Below are positions 52,639 to 61,516 of a stretch of 64,000 nt of DNA, in pieces. Each line of letters begins with the position of its first letter. Positions within the stretch are counted from its first letter, which is position 1. The notes beneath the pieces were generated by a model. It saw only the letters and a list, made by a program, of their open reading frames with translations. It had not been told where the DNA came from and did no database searches. The translations under genes were made by a program, and so were the position numbers. This DNA comes from Buchnera aphidicola (Cavariella theobaldi) (lineage in GTDB: Bacteria; Pseudomonadota; Gammaproteobacteria; Enterobacterales; Enterobacteriaceae): the NCBI RefSeq assembly GCF_964059165.1, contig NZ_OZ060413.1:62001-126000 (forward strand), in the 5' to 3' direction.

Positions 52639-53919
52639 ATGGTTACATTTGATTTTATTCATGAATTACGTAATAGATGTTTAATATCACATGTTAGTAA
52701 TGAAGAACAATTACAAGATATTATAAAAAACCAATCTATTGCTTTTTATTGTGGTTTTGATCCTACAGCAGATAGCTTACATATAGGGCATCTTCTTTTG
52801 CTCATTACTTTAAAAAGATTGCAGAAATATGGACATAAACCTATAGTCTTAGTAGGTGGAGGTACAAGTTTAATAGGAGATCCAAGTTTTAAAGAAAAAG
52901 AACGTTTATCTGATATTAATAATAACGTAGATAAATGGACGCAAAAAATAATCAAACAAATTTCTTTTTTTTTAGATTTTAATTGTGGCATGAATAGCGC
53001 TCTTATTTTAAACAATAATATTTGGCTTAAAAAGCTTGATTTGTTGTCTTTTTTACGTAATATCGGCAAACATTTTTCAATTAATACAATGATTAATCGT
53101 GATTCAGTAAAACAGCGTATTATAAGAACAGATCAGGGTATTTCTTTTACGGAATTTTCATATAGTTTATTGCAAGCATATGATTTTTTTATATTAAATA
53201 AAAAATATCAAGTTATTCTTCAAATTGGCGGATCTGACCAATGGGGCAATATTTCTTCGGGGATGCATTTAATTAACCGGTTATCTCAAAAAGATGTATA
53301 TGGTCTTACAATTCCCCTTCTTGTACAATCAAATGGAATTAAATTTGGTAAAACAGAATCTGGTACAATTTGGCTAGATGCTAAAAAAACTAGTCCTTAT
53401 AAATTTTATCAATTTTGGATTAATATTGATGATAATAGTGTATATTACTTTTTAAAATTGTTTACATTTGAAGAATTATCTATTATTGAATTATTAGAAA
53501 AAGAAAATAATATTAATAATCAAATTATTAAAGATAAATTATTTCTTGCAAAAACTATCACACGTTTAGTACATGGAAAAGAAAATTTATTAGCAGTTGA
53601 GAGAATTACCGAAGTTCTTTTTTCGAGAAAAATTCATTGTATTACTGAATCTGATTTTCAGCAATTAGAACAAGACGGTATTCCTTCAATAACAGCATAT
53701 CAAATAAAAGATTTGCAAGATGCATTAATATTATGTAATTTTTCGAAGTCTAGAACGCAATCTAAAAATTTAATTCAAGCTAATGCTATTTCTGTGAATA
53801 CTCAAAAAATTATAAATTTAAATTATATATTTAGTACTAATGATAAATTATTTAAAAAATTTACTTTATTATCTAAAGGTAAAAAACATCATTCTTTAAT
53901 TTGTTGGAAAAATTTTTAA
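52639..53919 (+). CDS. tyrS: Tyrosyl-tRNA synthetase
   Basis: Class I synthetase for tRNA-Tyr. The ATG at 52639, with GGAG just upstream, is chosen over a GTG six bases earlier; the product is 426 residues. CGFDPTADSLHIGHLL is the HIGH region, GGSDQWGNISSGMHLI the tyrosine site, and KFGKTESGTIW the KMSKS-type loop. The C-terminal S4 domain is present (SKSRTQSKNLIQANAISVN). Converges on sufA with only five bases between stops. Confidence 0.96.
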   Translation: MVTFDFIHELRNRCLISHVSNEEQLQDIIKNQSIAFYCGFDPTADSLHIGHLLLLITLKRLQKYGHKPIVLVGGGTSLIGDPSFKEKERLSDINNNVDKWTQKIIKQISFFLDFNCGMNSALILNNNIWLKKLDLLSFLRNIGKHFSINTMINRDSVKQRIIRTDQGISFTEFSYSLLQAYDFFILNKKYQVILQIGGSDQWGNISSGMHLINRLSQKDVYGLTIPLLVQSNGIKFGKTESGTIWLDAKKTSPYKFYQFWINIDDNSVYYFLKLFTFEELSIIELLEKENNINNQIIKDKLFLAKTITRLVHGKENLLAVERITEVLFSRKIHCITESDFQQLEQDGIPSITAYQIKDLQDALILCNFSKSRTQSKNLIQANAISVNTQKIINLNYIFSTNDKLFKKFTLLSKGKKHHSLICWKNF

Positions 53920-53924
53920 CGGTA

Positions 53925-54299
53925 TTAATTGATAGAAAAACTATCACCACATCCGCAAAGATTTTCAAATTTTTTGTTATTAAATTTAAATACCTTATTA
54001 ATATTATTTTGTATAAAATCTATCTTTACACCTTCTATTAATGAGATATGTTTGGAATTTATATATACTAAAATATTATTAATAGAAAATATTAAATCTT
54101 CTTTTTTTTCTTTTTTTACTAACTCCATAGTATATCGAAATCCAGCACAACCTGATTTTTTTATACCAATTCTTATTCCTTTATTATTAGCATTTGAATG
54201 TATTAAAAATATAATTTGTTTTATAGCGTGATCCGTTATAATAATTTTTTTCCATGAATTTTTATAAAATGCTTTTTTTTTGCTGTCTGATTCTTTCAT
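53925..54299 (-). CDS. sufA: A-type iron-sulfur carrier protein (SufA-like)
   Basis: Carries and delivers Fe-S clusters, needed here for RsxB, RsxC and Nth among others. The 124 residues have the three cluster cysteines: Cys51 in KSGCAGF and Cys115 and Cys117 in LCGCGDSF. The stretch from KVFKFNNKKFENLCGCG is closer to SufA than to IscA or ErpA, and the position beside ydiK also fits sufA. No other suf gene is adjacent. ErpA remains possible. Confidence 0.85.
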   Translation of the reverse strand: MKESDSKKKAFYKNSWKKIIITDHAIKQIIFLIHSNANNKGIRIGIKKSGCAGFRYTMELVKKEKKEDLIFSINNILVYINSKHISLIEGVKIDFIQNNINKVFKFNNKKFENLCGCGDSFSIN

Positions 54300-54545
54300 A
54301 ATTATATCTCTTAAAAAATTTTTTAATATTTTTTATATTTTATATAATATTTCTTTTTGTACATTATTTTTATAAAATTTGATGTTATAATTATTTTTGT
54401 ATATATAAACTATAATGTATTTAATATAAATAATAGTCTTTTTGCTAAAAATAAGAACTCTTTATAAAATTTTTAAGAAAAAATTTTTTTTGAAAAATTT
54501 TATAAAAACTATTTATCATATAAAATACTAAGGTCAAATAATTAT

Positions 54546-55646
54546 ATGCAAAATTCCAAGAGAAAGATGGATTTACCGAAATCTATTTTATCACTTATAT
54601 TTATTATTTGTATAACTATTGCAAGTTTTTTAGTTATTCGTCCATTTATTTTAGTTTTTTCTTGGTCAAGTATGATTGTAATTGTAACCTGGCCAATGAT
54701 GCTAAAAATACAGAAATTATGTGGAGGTAGACGATCGATTTCTGTAGTAATTATAATGATAATATTATTACTATTGTTTATTGTTCCTGTATTTTTTTTA
54801 ATTAATAGTCTCATTGCAACAAGTATACCATTAGTTCATTGGTTTGGTTCAAATATTGTAGATTTTCCAGAATTAATATGGCTGCAAGATATTCCTGTAT
54901 TTGGTAAAAAAATATTCATACATTATCAAGAATTATTAGATGGTGATAGCAACGAATTACTTCATGAAGTAAAACCTTATATGGTGCGCACCACTCAATT
55001 TTTTATTGTTCAGGCTAAAAATTTTGCATTGCTTATATTTCATTTGTTATTAATGTTATTATTTAGCGTATTATTATATTGGAATGGAGAAAAAGTTACT
55101 AATTCTATTCGCGATGTTGCATATCGACTCAGTAAAAAAAACGGTCATGCTATTGTGATGCTTTCTGTTCAAGCAGTTAGAGCAGTAGCATTGGGTGTTT
55201 TAGTTACAGCTTTAATTCAATCTGCATTATCTGGAATAGGATTATTAATTGCAGGTGTTCCATATTGGCCATTAGTTATGATGTTAACTATTTTTTCTTG
55301 TTTATTGCAATTGGGACCATTACCAGTTTTAATTCCATCTGTTTTGTGGTTATATTGGAACAATTATTCTACTTGGGGTACTTCTTTACTAGTATGGAGT
55401 TGTTTATTATGTATATTAGATAACATTATTAGGCCTTTGTTAATACGTATGGGTGCCGATGTACCTATTTTATTAATTTTATTTGGAGTGATTGGTGGTT
55501 TAATTTCTTTTGGAATGATTGGTTTGTTTATCGGTCCTGTAGTATTAATTATATTTTACCGTTTATTAATATCTTGGATGTACGGAACGCCTATTCCATG
55601 CTTTCCAGATAAATCCACGGACTTGAAGAGTATTGAAAAAAAATAA
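54546..55646 (+). CDS. ydiK: AI-2E family membrane protein YdiK
   Basis: Polytopic inner-membrane protein of the PerM/AI-2E exporter family, substrate unknown. The 366 residues have about eight hydrophobic segments and the family core GPLPVLIPSVLWLYW, NIIRPLLIRMGADVP and GMIGLFIGPVVL. Strong overall match to E. coli YdiK. 246 bases separate it from divergent sufA, and 284 bases of A/T-rich DNA without a recognised gene follow. Confidence 0.92.
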   Translation: MQNSKRKMDLPKSILSLIFIICITIASFLVIRPFILVFSWSSMIVIVTWPMMLKIQKLCGGRRSISVVIIMIILLLLFIVPVFFLINSLIATSIPLVHWFGSNIVDFPELIWLQDIPVFGKKIFIHYQELLDGDSNELLHEVKPYMVRTTQFFIVQAKNFALLIFHLLLMLLFSVLLYWNGEKVTNSIRDVAYRLSKKNGHAIVMLSVQAVRAVALGVLVTALIQSALSGIGLLIAGVPYWPLVMMLTIFSCLLQLGPLPVLIPSVLWLYWNNYSTWGTSLLVWSCLLCILDNIIRPLLIRMGADVPILLILFGVIGGLISFGMIGLFIGPVVLIIFYRLLISWMYGTPIPCFPDKSTDLKSIEKK

Positions 55647-55930
55647 TGTATTAATATTTCATATATTGATGCGAAAAATTGATCAGATACTATTACATAT
55701 ATAAATATATTTATATGATAATAATATCAAAAAATATTTCATAAAATATTAACAGTTTTTTTATTTTTTATTACATTTATACCTTGTCTTTATTTTATTT
55801 TTTTATTTTAAAAAATTGTCATACTATTGTAAATTTTTTTTTGATAACTTAAGCGATTTGAATAGATTATTTTATAATTGCTTTAATAATATCTTATTAT
55901 TTTAGAATAAAAATTTATTTAGAGAAAAAA

Positions 55931-56977
55931 ATGAAAAAAACAGATGAACTCCGTACAATTAGAATGGATCCTTTAATTACTCCATCTGAATTAGCACAAA
56001 AATATGCTATTACTTCAGATATTATGGATAATGTTATTACAACAAGGCAAAATATTGCACGTATTATGACTGGACAAGACTTACGACTACTTGTTGTCAT
56101 AGGACCTTGTTCTGTTCATGATCCCCTGGCTGCAGTAGAATATGCACATAGATTAAATGAATTACGTATAAAATATAAAGATCGTCTTGAAATAATTATG
56201 CGTACATATTTTGAAAAACCAAGAACAGTAGTTGGTTGGAAAGGTTTAATTTCAGATCCAGATTTAAATGGTAGTTTTAGAGTTAATCATGGACTATCTA
56301 TAGCTCGTAAATTATTACTAGATATTAATTCCATAGGTATGCCTGCAGCAACAGAATTTTTAGATATGGTTATAGGGCAATTTATTGCAGATCTTATTAG
56401 TTGGGGTGCAATTGGCGCGAGAACAACTGAAAGTCAAATTCATCGAGAAATGGCTTCTGCTCTTTCTTGTCCTGTAGGATTTAAAAATGGTACAGATGGG
56501 AATATACGTATTGCCATTGATGCTATTCGCGCCACACAAGCACGTCATTTATTTTTAGCACCTAATAAAAATGGGCAAATGACTATTAACCATACCAGTG
56601 GTAATCCGTATGGACATATCATTATGCGAGGTGGTCGAACACCTAATTATCATGCAGAAGATATTGATTTAGCTGTTAAATATTTGCGAGAATTTAATTT
56701 ATTAGAATATTTAATGGTTGATTTTAGCCATGGTAATTGTTTAAAAGAACATACTCGTCAAAAAAATGTTGCACGTTCTATTGCACATCAGATTGTTAAT
56801 GGTTCTAAGTTTATATTTGGTGTGATGATTGAAAGTTTCTTAGAAGAAGGATTTCAACAAGTAGTGGAAAATCAACCATTAATATATGGTAAATCCATTA
56901 CCGATGCTTGTTTAAATTGGAAAGATAGCAGTATTATTCTTAATCAATTAGCAGATGCTGTAGATGCTCGTTTTTAA
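55931..56977 (+). CDS. aroH: 3-deoxy-7-phosphoheptulonate synthase (AroH type)
   Basis: First enzyme of the shikimate pathway, joining PEP and erythrose-4-phosphate. The 348 residues are the E. coli length. RLLVVIGPCSVHDP, RTYFEKPRTVVGWKGLISDP, GARTTESQIHREMASALSCP and DFSHGN are substrate and metal sites. Sequence is closest to the tryptophan-sensitive AroH. Supplies chorismate via aroC. Ends in a strong terminator. Confidence 0.95.
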   Translation: MKKTDELRTIRMDPLITPSELAQKYAITSDIMDNVITTRQNIARIMTGQDLRLLVVIGPCSVHDPLAAVEYAHRLNELRIKYKDRLEIIMRTYFEKPRTVVGWKGLISDPDLNGSFRVNHGLSIARKLLLDINSIGMPAATEFLDMVIGQFIADLISWGAIGARTTESQIHREMASALSCPVGFKNGTDGNIRIAIDAIRATQARHLFLAPNKNGQMTINHTSGNPYGHIIMRGGRTPNYHAEDIDLAVKYLREFNLLEYLMVDFSHGNCLKEHTRQKNVARSIAHQIVNGSKFIFGVMIESFLEEGFQQVVENQPLIYGKSITDACLNWKDSSIILNQLADAVDARF

Positions 56978-56983
56978 TATTAT

Positions 56984-57016
56984 ATGCTAGTCAGAATTTT
57001 TGACTAGCATCTTTTT
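56984..57016 (+). terminator. Rho-independent terminator after aroH
   Basis: Perfect 10-bp stem ATGCTAGTCA/TGACTAGCAT (56984-56993 and 57001-57010), seven-base loop, then C and five T bases. Starts seven bases after the stop codon; the clearest terminator in the window with the one after tkt. Confidence 0.88.
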
Positions 57017-57217
57017 ATGTATTAAAAAAATATTATAATTAGAAAGAATCAATATGTAATAAAAATATTTTTCGAGACATGTATTAATTTATATGAACCT
57101 AATTTCTGTATACTTTAATAAAAATGTATACATAAATATATTATATTGTCTTAATTTAAAAGACTAATATATAACAAATATTACAGTCTTAAAAAAATTT
57201 TAATTAAGGATTTAAGA

Positions 57218-59149
57218 ATGCCTGTAATAAGTTTTGATGATGGCAGTCAGCAGGTATATGCACATTCTGTTTTATTGACAGATATTATAAAAAATATTAA
57301 ACCTAGTATAAGACAAACATTAATTTCTGTTGCGGTTAATGATCGATTTTCTAATATTGATGCTGTAATAAAAAAAGATTCTAAAATATCATTTTTTTAT
57401 AAACAAGATGATGATACGGTATTAAATATTATTCGATATTCTTGTGCGCAAATTTTAGGTTATGCACTAAAATTGACATGGCCACTTTCTAAAATTGGAA
57501 AACATGATATTACTTCAAATGGTTTTTATTGTGATGTAGATATAGAAAATAATATATCAGAAAAAGATCTTTTATTATTAAACAATTGTATGCAAAATAT
57601 TATCAAAAAACAATATAATGTTTTAATCAAAAAATTTTCTTTTCAAGAGGCAAAAGATATTTTTTTAGAGCGATCTGAACATTATAAAGCATCATTAATT
57701 AACGAAATAATAGATAAAAAAGAAAATATTTTCTTATATTATCATGAGCAACATATCGATTTTGATATAGGTATGCAAGTTTTTAACGTAAAATTTTGTA
57801 AGTATTTTAAATTACAAAATGTTTCAGGTGCATATTGGAAAAATAATAAAAAAAATAAGATGTTGCAACGTATTTATGGTACTGCTTGGTGTGATCAAGA
57901 TCAGATAGATAAATATTTAAATTATATAGAAGAATTAGATAAAAGAGATCATCGCAGAATTGGAAAATTTTTAAAATTATATCATATTCATGAAGCATCA
58001 CCAGGTATGATTTTTTGGCATAATAATGGTTGGATTATTTTTAATGAGTTAGAACTTTTTGTGCGTAATAAATTAAAAAAATATCAATATCAAGAAGTAA
58101 AAACACCATTATTAATGGATAAATCAATATGGAAAGAAAGTGGACACTGGGATAATTATAAAGATTCAATATTTACTACTTTATCCGAAAATCGTGAGTA
58201 TTGTATTAAGCCCATGAATTGTCCTGGACATGTGCAAATTTTTAATGTTGGTATAAAGTCATATCGGGATTTACCAATTCGTATGGCAGAGTTTGGAAGC
58301 TGTCATCGTAACGAATCGTCCGGTTCTTTGCATGGTCTTATGCGTGTTCGTAATTTTACTCAAGATGATGCTCATATATTTTGTACTACAGAACAAGTGC
58401 GTTCTGAAATACATAATTGTATTACAATGATATATGATTTTTATGATGTTTTTAATTTTAAGAATATTTTAGTTAAATTATCTACTCGACCTAAAAAGCG
58501 TATTGGTCATGATAGAATTTGGGATAAAACAGAAAAGGATTTATCCGATGCGTTATTAGAAAGTAACTTATCATTTGAGTATCAGATTGGTGAAGGAGCT
58601 TTCTATGGACCAAAAATTGAATTTATTTTACAAGATTCTTTAAATCGTCATTGGCAATGTGGAACTATTCAACTAGATTTTTATTTGCCTTCTCGTTTAA
58701 ATGCAGTTTATATTGATGAAAATAATCAGCGAAAATTTCCTGTAATGATTCATCGCGCGATACTAGGTTCTATTGAAAGGTTTATTGGTATATTAATTGA
58801 AGAAAGTTCGGGTCATTTGCCTGTTTGGTTATCTCCCGTACAAGTAATAGTGGTTAGTATTTCGTATAATCATGTTGCCTATGTTCAATATATTATGAAA
58901 AAGTTATCTAATTTTAATTTTCGTGTAACATGCGATATAAGACAAGAAAAAATTGGTTTTAAAATTCGAGAGCATATATTATATCGTGTGCCGTACATTA
59001 TTATTTGTGGAGATAAAGAAATGATGAATGATAAAATTTCTTTACGCACAAGAAATGGATGTAATTTAAGTATGATAGATATTAACGTTTTTATTCAAAG
59101 ACTACAGAAAGAAATTAGTACTCGTAGTTTTTGTCCAGTGGAGGAATAG
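57218..59149 (+). CDS. thrS: Threonyl-tRNA synthetase with a degenerate editing site
   Basis: Class II synthetase for tRNA-Thr. The 643 residues have a TGS domain (1-61), N2 editing domain (about 65-225), catalytic domain and anticodon domain. The catalytic zinc ligands are intact in KPMNCPGHVQIF, SSGSLHGLMRVR and VMIHRAILGS. The editing residues equivalent to E. coli H73, H77, C182 and H186 are Y74, Q78, D183 and Q187, so serine clearance should be lost. AAGGAT before the ATG. First gene of thrS-infC-rpmI-rplT-pheST; no obvious leader operator was identified in the 201 bases upstream. Confidence 0.96.
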   Translation: MPVISFDDGSQQVYAHSVLLTDIIKNIKPSIRQTLISVAVNDRFSNIDAVIKKDSKISFFYKQDDDTVLNIIRYSCAQILGYALKLTWPLSKIGKHDITSNGFYCDVDIENNISEKDLLLLNNCMQNIIKKQYNVLIKKFSFQEAKDIFLERSEHYKASLINEIIDKKENIFLYYHEQHIDFDIGMQVFNVKFCKYFKLQNVSGAYWKNNKKNKMLQRIYGTAWCDQDQIDKYLNYIEELDKRDHRRIGKFLKLYHIHEASPGMIFWHNNGWIIFNELELFVRNKLKKYQYQEVKTPLLMDKSIWKESGHWDNYKDSIFTTLSENREYCIKPMNCPGHVQIFNVGIKSYRDLPIRMAEFGSCHRNESSGSLHGLMRVRNFTQDDAHIFCTTEQVRSEIHNCITMIYDFYDVFNFKNILVKLSTRPKKRIGHDRIWDKTEKDLSDALLESNLSFEYQIGEGAFYGPKIEFILQDSLNRHWQCGTIQLDFYLPSRLNAVYIDENNQRKFPVMIHRAILGSIERFIGILIEESSGHLPVWLSPVQVIVVSISYNHVAYVQYIMKKLSNFNFRVTCDIRQEKIGFKIREHILYRVPYIIICGDKEMMNDKISLRTRNGCNLSMIDINVFIQRLQKEISTRSFCPVEE

Positions 59150-59152
59150 AGT

Positions 59153-59692
59153 ATTAAAGGTGGAAAAAGAATACAGTTAACGCGACCACATCGCATTAAT
59201 AGCGAGATACGTGCCGCAAAAATTCGCCTTACAGGAGTAGACGGCGATCAAATGGGTATATATAACTTATATGAAGCATTAGAAAAATCTGAAGATTTAG
59301 GATTGGATTTAGTAGAGATTAGTCCTAATGCGGAACCTCCTGTCTGCCGTATTATGGATTATGGTAAATTTCTTTATGAAAAAAGTAAATCTTCTAAAGA
59401 ACAAAAAAAGAAGCAAAAAATTGTTCAAATAAAAGAAATTAAATTTAGACCTAGTACAGACGAGGGAGATTATCAAGTTAAATTAAGAAATCTTGTTCGT
59501 TTTTTAGAAGATGGTGATAAAGTGAAGATTACTTTGCGATTTAGAGGTCGCGAAATGGCTCATCAAAAAATTGGTGTTAATGTATTAAATAGAGTAAAAA
59601 ATGATTTGATAGAGCTAGCAAATATTGAATCGTTTCCATCTAAAATTGAAGGTCGTCAAATGGTCATGATTTTATCACCTAAGAAAAAATAA
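59153..59692 (+). CDS. infC: Translation initiation factor IF-3, AUU start
   Basis: Binds the 30S subunit and checks start codons. The first ATG (59252) would cut off the N-terminal domain. Reading from ATT at 59153 gives [20 protein letters not shown], matching the E. coli IF-3 N-terminus, and 179 residues (E. coli 180). GAGGAA lies five bases upstream, three bases after the thrS stop. E. coli infC also starts at AUU and is autoregulated through it. [20 protein letters not shown] and [11 protein letters not shown] are conserved. Confidence 0.95.
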   Translation: MKGGKRIQLTRPHRINSEIRAAKIRLTGVDGDQMGIYNLYEALEKSEDLGLDLVEISPNAEPPVCRIMDYGKFLYEKSKSSKEQKKKQKIVQIKEIKFRPSTDEGDYQVKLRNLVRFLEDGDKVKITLRFRGREMAHQKIGVNVLNRVKNDLIELANIESFPSKIEGRQMVMILSPKKK

Positions 59693-59755
59693 ATATTTTT
59701 ATATATTTATAACTTGATTTTTTAATAATTTTTTATAATTTTAATGAAATATTTT

Positions 59756-59953
59756 ATGTCAAAAATAAAAACTTTAAAAAGTGCAGCAAAAAGATTTAAA
59801 AAAACTGCATCTGGTAAATTTAAACGTAAACAGGCAAATTTACGTCATATTTTAACAAAAAAAACAACATCTAAAAAACGGCATCTTCGATCAAAAATTA
59901 TAGTATCTAAAAGCGATGCAGATAAAATTAAATCTTTTTTGCCTTATGTATAA
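59756..59953 (+). CDS. rpmI: 50S ribosomal protein L35
   Basis: Start at 59756 gives [17 protein letters not shown] and 65 residues, the E. coli length; an ATG four codons earlier adds non-homologous residues. [18 protein letters not shown] is the L35 signature. There is no clear ribosome site. In E. coli L20 represses rpmI-rplT by binding the leader. Confidence 0.96.
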   Translation: MSKIKTLKSAAKRFKKTASGKFKRKQANLRHILTKKTTSKKRHLRSKIIVSKSDADKIKSFLPYV

Positions 59954-59993
59954 ATAAATTTATACTAAGATAATTATAAATAGGAAAGCATAG

Positions 59994-60350
59994 ATGGCTC
60001 GTGTAAAACGTGGTGTAATAGCTCATGCTCGTCATAAAAAAATATTAAAACAAGCAAAAGGTTATTATGGCGCTCGTTCTCGTATTTATAGAGTTGCTTG
60101 TCAAGCAGTAATTAAAGCAGGGCAATATGCATACCGTGATAGACGTCAACGAAAAAGGCAATTTCGTCAGTTATGGATTACTCGTATAAATGCTGCAGTA
60201 CGTTTAAAGGAAATTTCGTATAGTAATTTTATGTTTGGTTTAAAGAAAGCATCAATTAATATTGATCGTAAAATATTATCCGATATGGCGATATTTGATG
60301 CATTGTCATTTAATGCCTTAGTTCATCAAGCTAAGCAAGCTTTATCTTAA
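59994..60350 (+). CDS. rplT: 50S ribosomal protein L20
   Basis: 118 residues as in E. coli. [20 protein letters not shown] and [13 protein letters not shown] are the family N-terminus that binds 23S rRNA. AGGAAAG precedes the ATG, 40 bases after rpmI. Confidence 0.98.
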   Translation: MARVKRGVIAHARHKKILKQAKGYYGARSRIYRVACQAVIKAGQYAYRDRRQRKRQFRQLWITRINAAVRLKEISYSNFMFGLKKASINIDRKILSDMAIFDALSFNALVHQAKQALS

Positions 60351-60363
60351 ATATTAAAATTAA

Positions 60364-60386
60364 GAGGGGAAAATTATTATCCCCTC
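60364..60386 (+). promoter_or_regulatory. GC-rich hairpin after rplT
   Basis: Stem GAGGGGA/TCCCCTC with a nine-base loop, 13 bases after rplT, with no T run. It may protect the mRNA 3' end or be part of the pheST leader structure. Function unknown. Confidence 0.5.
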
Positions 60387-60447
60387 ATTATTAAAGGAAG
60401 TATATAGAAAAGTATATTTTTTTATTATTTATTTTAAAAAATAGAAT

Positions 60448-60473
60448 AAGCTTCCATGATGGAAGCTTTTTTT
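60448..60473 (+). terminator. Intrinsic terminator upstream of pheS, possible attenuator
   Basis: Stem AAGCTTCC/GGAAGCTT with a five-base loop, ending in seven T bases (60467-60473). It lies 50 bases before pheS, where E. coli has the pheM-controlled attenuator. It could simply end the rplT transcript. Confidence 0.8.
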
Positions 60474-60523
60474 ATGAGAGTAAAATATTTTATATTGATA
60501 ATCATTTTAAAAAGAGAATGTTT

Positions 60524-61507
60524 ATGCTTAATAAATTATTTCAAAAAATACAAATAGATATAAAATCTTCAAAAAATATAGAATGTTTAGAAACTCTGAG
60601 AATAAAATATTTAGGAAAAAAGGGTATAATAGCCAATTATATGCAAAAATTACAATTATTATCTCTTCATGATAAGAAAAAAAATAGCATTATAATTAAT
60701 GAAATAAAAAAAAAAATAATAATAGAAATTGAAAAAAAAAATATATTCTTAAAAGAGAAATTATTACAAGAACGTATTAAAAATGAAAAAATTGATATTT
60801 CATTACCTGGTCGTCGTATGCACAATGGTTCTTTACATCCTATTACTCATACAATTAATGATATAAAAAATTTTTTTTATGAATTAGGCTTTAAAATAAA
60901 ACATGGACCAGAAATAGAAGATGAATATCATAATTTTGATGCTTTAAATATTGATAAAAATCATCCGACTCGTGATAGTCAAGATACTTTTTGGTTTGAT
61001 TCTAATCGATTATTAAGAACACAAACTTCTAGTATGCAGATTAGAATTATGAAAAAGGATAAATTACCAATTCGTTTATTAGTACCTGGAAAAGTATACC
61101 GAAACGATTGTGATGCCACTCATACTCCGATGTTTCATCAGGTTGAGGGGTTGATAGTTGATAAAAATATAAGTTTTTCTAATTTAAAATGGATTATATA
61201 TAATTTTTTATATTCTTTTTTTAGTACTAGCGTATCCATTAGATTTCGACCTTCTTATTTTCCTTTTACAGTACTTTCAGCTGAAGTTGATATTATCAAT
61301 AAAAAAGGTCAAGCATTAGAAATATTAGGGTGTGGAATAGTACATCCTAAAGTATTAAAAAATGTTAACATTGATACTAATATATATTCTGCTTGCGCTT
61401 TTGGTATAGGTATTGAGAGAATAGCAATGTTACGTTATGGCATTTTGGATATCAGATCTTTTTTTGAAAATGATTTACGTTTTCTTATGCAATTTAAAAA
61501 TATATAG
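60524..61507 (+). CDS. pheS: Phenylalanyl-tRNA synthetase alpha subunit
   Basis: Catalytic subunit of the heterotetramer. The ATG at 60524 gives 327 residues, the E. coli length, and spaces AAGAGA correctly; an ATG six bases earlier is too close to it. The motif 2 region is VYRNDCDATHTPMFHQVEG and motif 3 is FGIGIERIAMLRYG. SLPGRRMHNGSLHPITHTI marks the start of the catalytic core. Followed by pheT nine bases later. Confidence 0.96.
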   Translation: MLNKLFQKIQIDIKSSKNIECLETLRIKYLGKKGIIANYMQKLQLLSLHDKKKNSIIINEIKKKIIIEIEKKNIFLKEKLLQERIKNEKIDISLPGRRMHNGSLHPITHTINDIKNFFYELGFKIKHGPEIEDEYHNFDALNIDKNHPTRDSQDTFWFDSNRLLRTQTSSMQIRIMKKDKLPIRLLVPGKVYRNDCDATHTPMFHQVEGLIVDKNISFSNLKWIIYNFLYSFFSTSVSIRFRPSYFPFTVLSAEVDIINKKGQALEILGCGIVHPKVLKNVNIDTNIYSACAFGIGIERIAMLRYGILDIRSFFENDLRFLMQFKNI

Positions 61508-61516
61508 TGAGATAAA

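Noticed and set aside
55841-55878. Promoter pair TTGATA and TATAAT before aroH
   Set aside because: Spacing is 26 bases, too long for sigma70; may be chance in A/T-rich DNA.
59252-59692. infC starting at the first ATG
   Set aside because: Would remove the N-terminal IF-3 domain; the upstream AUU-initiated frame matches the family and has a good ribosome site.
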